NCBI GenBank assembly: GCA_910586605.1 | Contig: CAJUJR010000063.1 | Coordinates: 1 to 16,583 of the forward strand | Length of the DNA: 16,583 nucleotides | Direction: 5' to 3' | DNA from: an uncultured Lachnospiraceae bacterium | GTDB lineage: Bacteria; Bacillota; Clostridia; Lachnospirales; Lachnospiraceae | Shown: positions 15,507 through 16,583 of the stretch, in pieces | Layout: every line of letters begins with the position of its first letter | Numbering within the stretch: position 1 is the first letter of the stretch | Notes under the pieces: generated by a model | The model's input: the letters and a program-made list of their open reading frames with translations, nothing else | Databases searched by the model: none | Told to the model about the DNA's origin: nothing | Made by a program: the position numbers and the translations under genes

Positions 15507-15518
15507 AATTTGTACCAA

Positions 15519-15554
15519 GCCTCAAGTGAAAATGCTTGCATTTTCATTTGAGGC
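15519..15554 (-). promoter_or_regulatory. 16-bp hairpin in the nudC 5' leader, covering the likely ribosome binding site
   Basis: GCCTCAAGTGAAAATG (15519-15534) pairs with CATTTTCATTTGAGGC (15539-15554) with a single G-T pair and a CTTG loop. On the minus strand its 3' arm contains GAGG, the only plausible nudC ribosome binding site, 13 nt before the ATG. Confidence 0.75.
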
Positions 15555-15586
15555 GCAAACACAAAGATTGAATGATATGTGTTTGC
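15555..15586. repeat. Second inverted repeat abutting the nudC leader hairpin
   Basis: GCAAACACA (15555-15563) and TGTGTTTGC (15578-15586) are perfect complements around a 14-nt loop, directly adjoining the previous hairpin. Confidence 0.65.
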
Positions 15587-15663
15587 ATTTTATCCTTTCT
15601 TCTTTTTTCTTCACCCTTAAGTACACAGTACACTAAAACTTAAAGCTATTACTCCAGTTATTA

Positions 15664-15820
15664 TTACTAAGGCGGTTAAATATCGAACGAATTTTACGCA
15701 GAATAAATTTCTATCTGCAAGGCGGAAGATTGAGCTGTAGCGAGTGCTACAGCGATTGATAACAACGCAGCAGATAAAAATTTAGGCAAGTAAAACGTCG
15801 GTATTTAACCACCTTAGTAA
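15664..15820. repeat. 157-bp imperfect palindrome (MITE/REP-like)
   Basis: The left end TTACTAAGGCGGTTAAATA (15664-15682) pairs with TATTTAACCACCTTAGTAA (15802-15820), then TTTTAC with GTAAAA, AAATTT and TATCTGC with GCAGATA and AAATTT, and the centre is the perfect hairpin GCTGTAGC-GAGT-GCTACAGC (15734-15753). The whole stretch would fold on itself as one rod. No coding potential is seen. Confidence 0.8.
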
Positions 15821-15850
15821 AAAATGTCGTAATAACTTTTCGCCAGATAA

Positions 15851-15913
15851 ATGTCACTATGCAAAAGAACTTTCAGTTCCTCGCAAGTATTTCGTTTGAC
15901 TCATAGTGTACAT
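15851..15913. repeat. Inverted repeat with ATGT(A)CACTATG ends
   Basis: ATGTCACTATG (15851-15861) pairs with CATAGTGTACAT (15902-15913) with one bulge, and an inner GAAC-TTTCA-GTTC hairpin lies within the loop. Confidence 0.55.
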
Positions 15914-16032
15914 AAGAATACAACATCTTTTTACATCCTATTATACATACCAAAAAGACAATCGCAATATAATACCTAGAGCGTGTTAGAAAATTCATTC
16001 CAGGAACTTTTCGTTCCTTACAATCTGAACTC

Positions 16033-16117
16033 CCCACTTTGCGCTATATTTGCTCCAAATATAGGAGATGTAGCAGGTTATATTAACTAAATTAGAGGAA
16101 ATACAGCGCAAAGCGGG
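16033..16117. repeat. 85-bp inverted repeat with 23-bp arms
   Basis: The arms 16033-16055 and 16095-16117 match at 20 of 23 positions as inverted copies, with core CTTTGCGCT. A separate small hairpin AGGAAC-TTTTC-GTTCCT lies at 16002-16018 and TATATTT/AAATATA pairing lies within the loop. The remaining sequence of the 15519-16377 gap, including the pyrimidine-rich 16118-16377 tract, shows no gene I can support. Confidence 0.65.
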
Positions 16118-16377
16118 AAATGTAAATTTAAGAAAATTATTAAGGAATATCCAGACGACTTCTTTATCTTCAACCCCTCCCATCCAATACTGAGATTTCA
16201 ATTTTCCAGCGCCCCTTGGAATGGTTATCATTTCTTCTAAATTCCATTTCCCCAGCTCTATATTGATAACCCATTGGAATTATATTCCTTTTTTCCCTTT
16301 TTCCACACAGAGGTTTCTTTTTTCCATCTCCTCGCTGTCTTCTATCCAGCCATAGTTGTCTGGGTGAAAATATTACT

Positions 16378-16532
16378 ATTTCAATCCACGCTCCCACAAG
16401 GGGAGCGACCTATGCAACAAAAATTATGCCTTGATTATACAAAATTTCAATCCACGCTCCCACAAGGGGAGCGACGATGTGTACGATTTGGAAGAAGATG
16501 AATATACAATTTCAATCCACGCTCCCACAAGG
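16378..16532 (-). CRISPR. Short CRISPR array, type I-C-like repeat, truncated at its right end
   Basis: Two identical 32-bp repeats (16378-16409 and 16444-16475) and a third copy matching only its first 24 bp (16509-16532) enclose spacers of 34 bp (16410-16443) and 33 bp (16476-16508). Read on the minus strand the repeat begins GTCGCTCCCC and ends GTGGATTGAAAT, with a CGCTCCC/GGGAGCG stem; this is the pattern of type I-C repeats, in which the GATTGAAAT end is the 3' end. The array would then be read leftward and its leader should lie to the right, precisely where the third repeat breaks off. No cas gene is in the window. Confidence 0.92.
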
Positions 16533-16583
16533 ATAGTCTCTCGGATTCTCCAGCCCTTATTTTCTGCGGCTTTCAAATTCGGT

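Noticed and set aside
15618..15650. CTTAAGT...ACTTAAAG dyad with inner GTACACAGTAC
   Set aside because: Short arms in AT-rich DNA, compatible with chance; weaker than the adjacent palindromes.
16170..16501. ORFs on both strands overlapping the CRISPR repeats (for example one beginning MGAWIEI)
   Set aside because: The GAWIEI-type peptide is the usual conceptual translation of this repeat class; these are not genes.

Overview
The window reads as chromosomal DNA of a spore-forming, strictly anaerobic Clostridia bacterium, most likely a member of the Lachnospiraceae. The signs are AT-rich intergenic DNA, a SCIFF peptide with its radical-SAM maturase, spore genes (an alpha/beta-type SASP, spoVAD, spoVAE), a DUF6465 protein, a DUF1653 protein, and a type I-C-like CRISPR repeat. 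Nearly every gene is on the minus strand; only the SASP gene is on the plus strand.

Layout. 1-113: 5' end of a small XRE-type regulator leaving the window, with a consensus promoter covered by TTGACAAT dyads. 267-813: a 547-bp imperfect palindrome with no gene. 844-2445: recX and recA, with a strong promoter and a LexA-box-like site at the predicted recA transcription start. 2659-4394: a translationally coupled pair, a DUF1653 protein and a two-TM protein with a charged linker. 4503-7326: the SCIFF peptide (scfA), its maturase (scfB), and a CDF transporter with Mn-exporter-like metal residues, apparently one operon with a strong hairpin between peptide and maturase. 7580-7789: SASP. 7927-8397: DUF6465 protein with a histone-like tail. 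8714-10149: spoVAD-spoVAE without spoVAC. 10343-14428: a 1361-residue RND transporter carrying a roughly 340-residue mostly helical, partly coiled-coil insert. 14559-15506: NudC-type Nudix hydrolase. 15519-16377: gene-free DNA with five separate inverted repeats. 16378-16532: two full and one truncated CRISPR repeats, no cas genes in view.

The functional themes are DNA repair (recA/recX), spore protection and DPA uptake (SASP, SpoVA), a ranthipeptide locus, and efflux. The most distinctive material is non-coding: several long hairpin-forming palindromes, the 547-bp one being the largest, and a CRISPR array cut off inside a repeat. I found no complete new defence or biosynthetic system. The strongest leads are the giant palindrome, the scfA-scfB hairpin and the coiled-coil RND pump.
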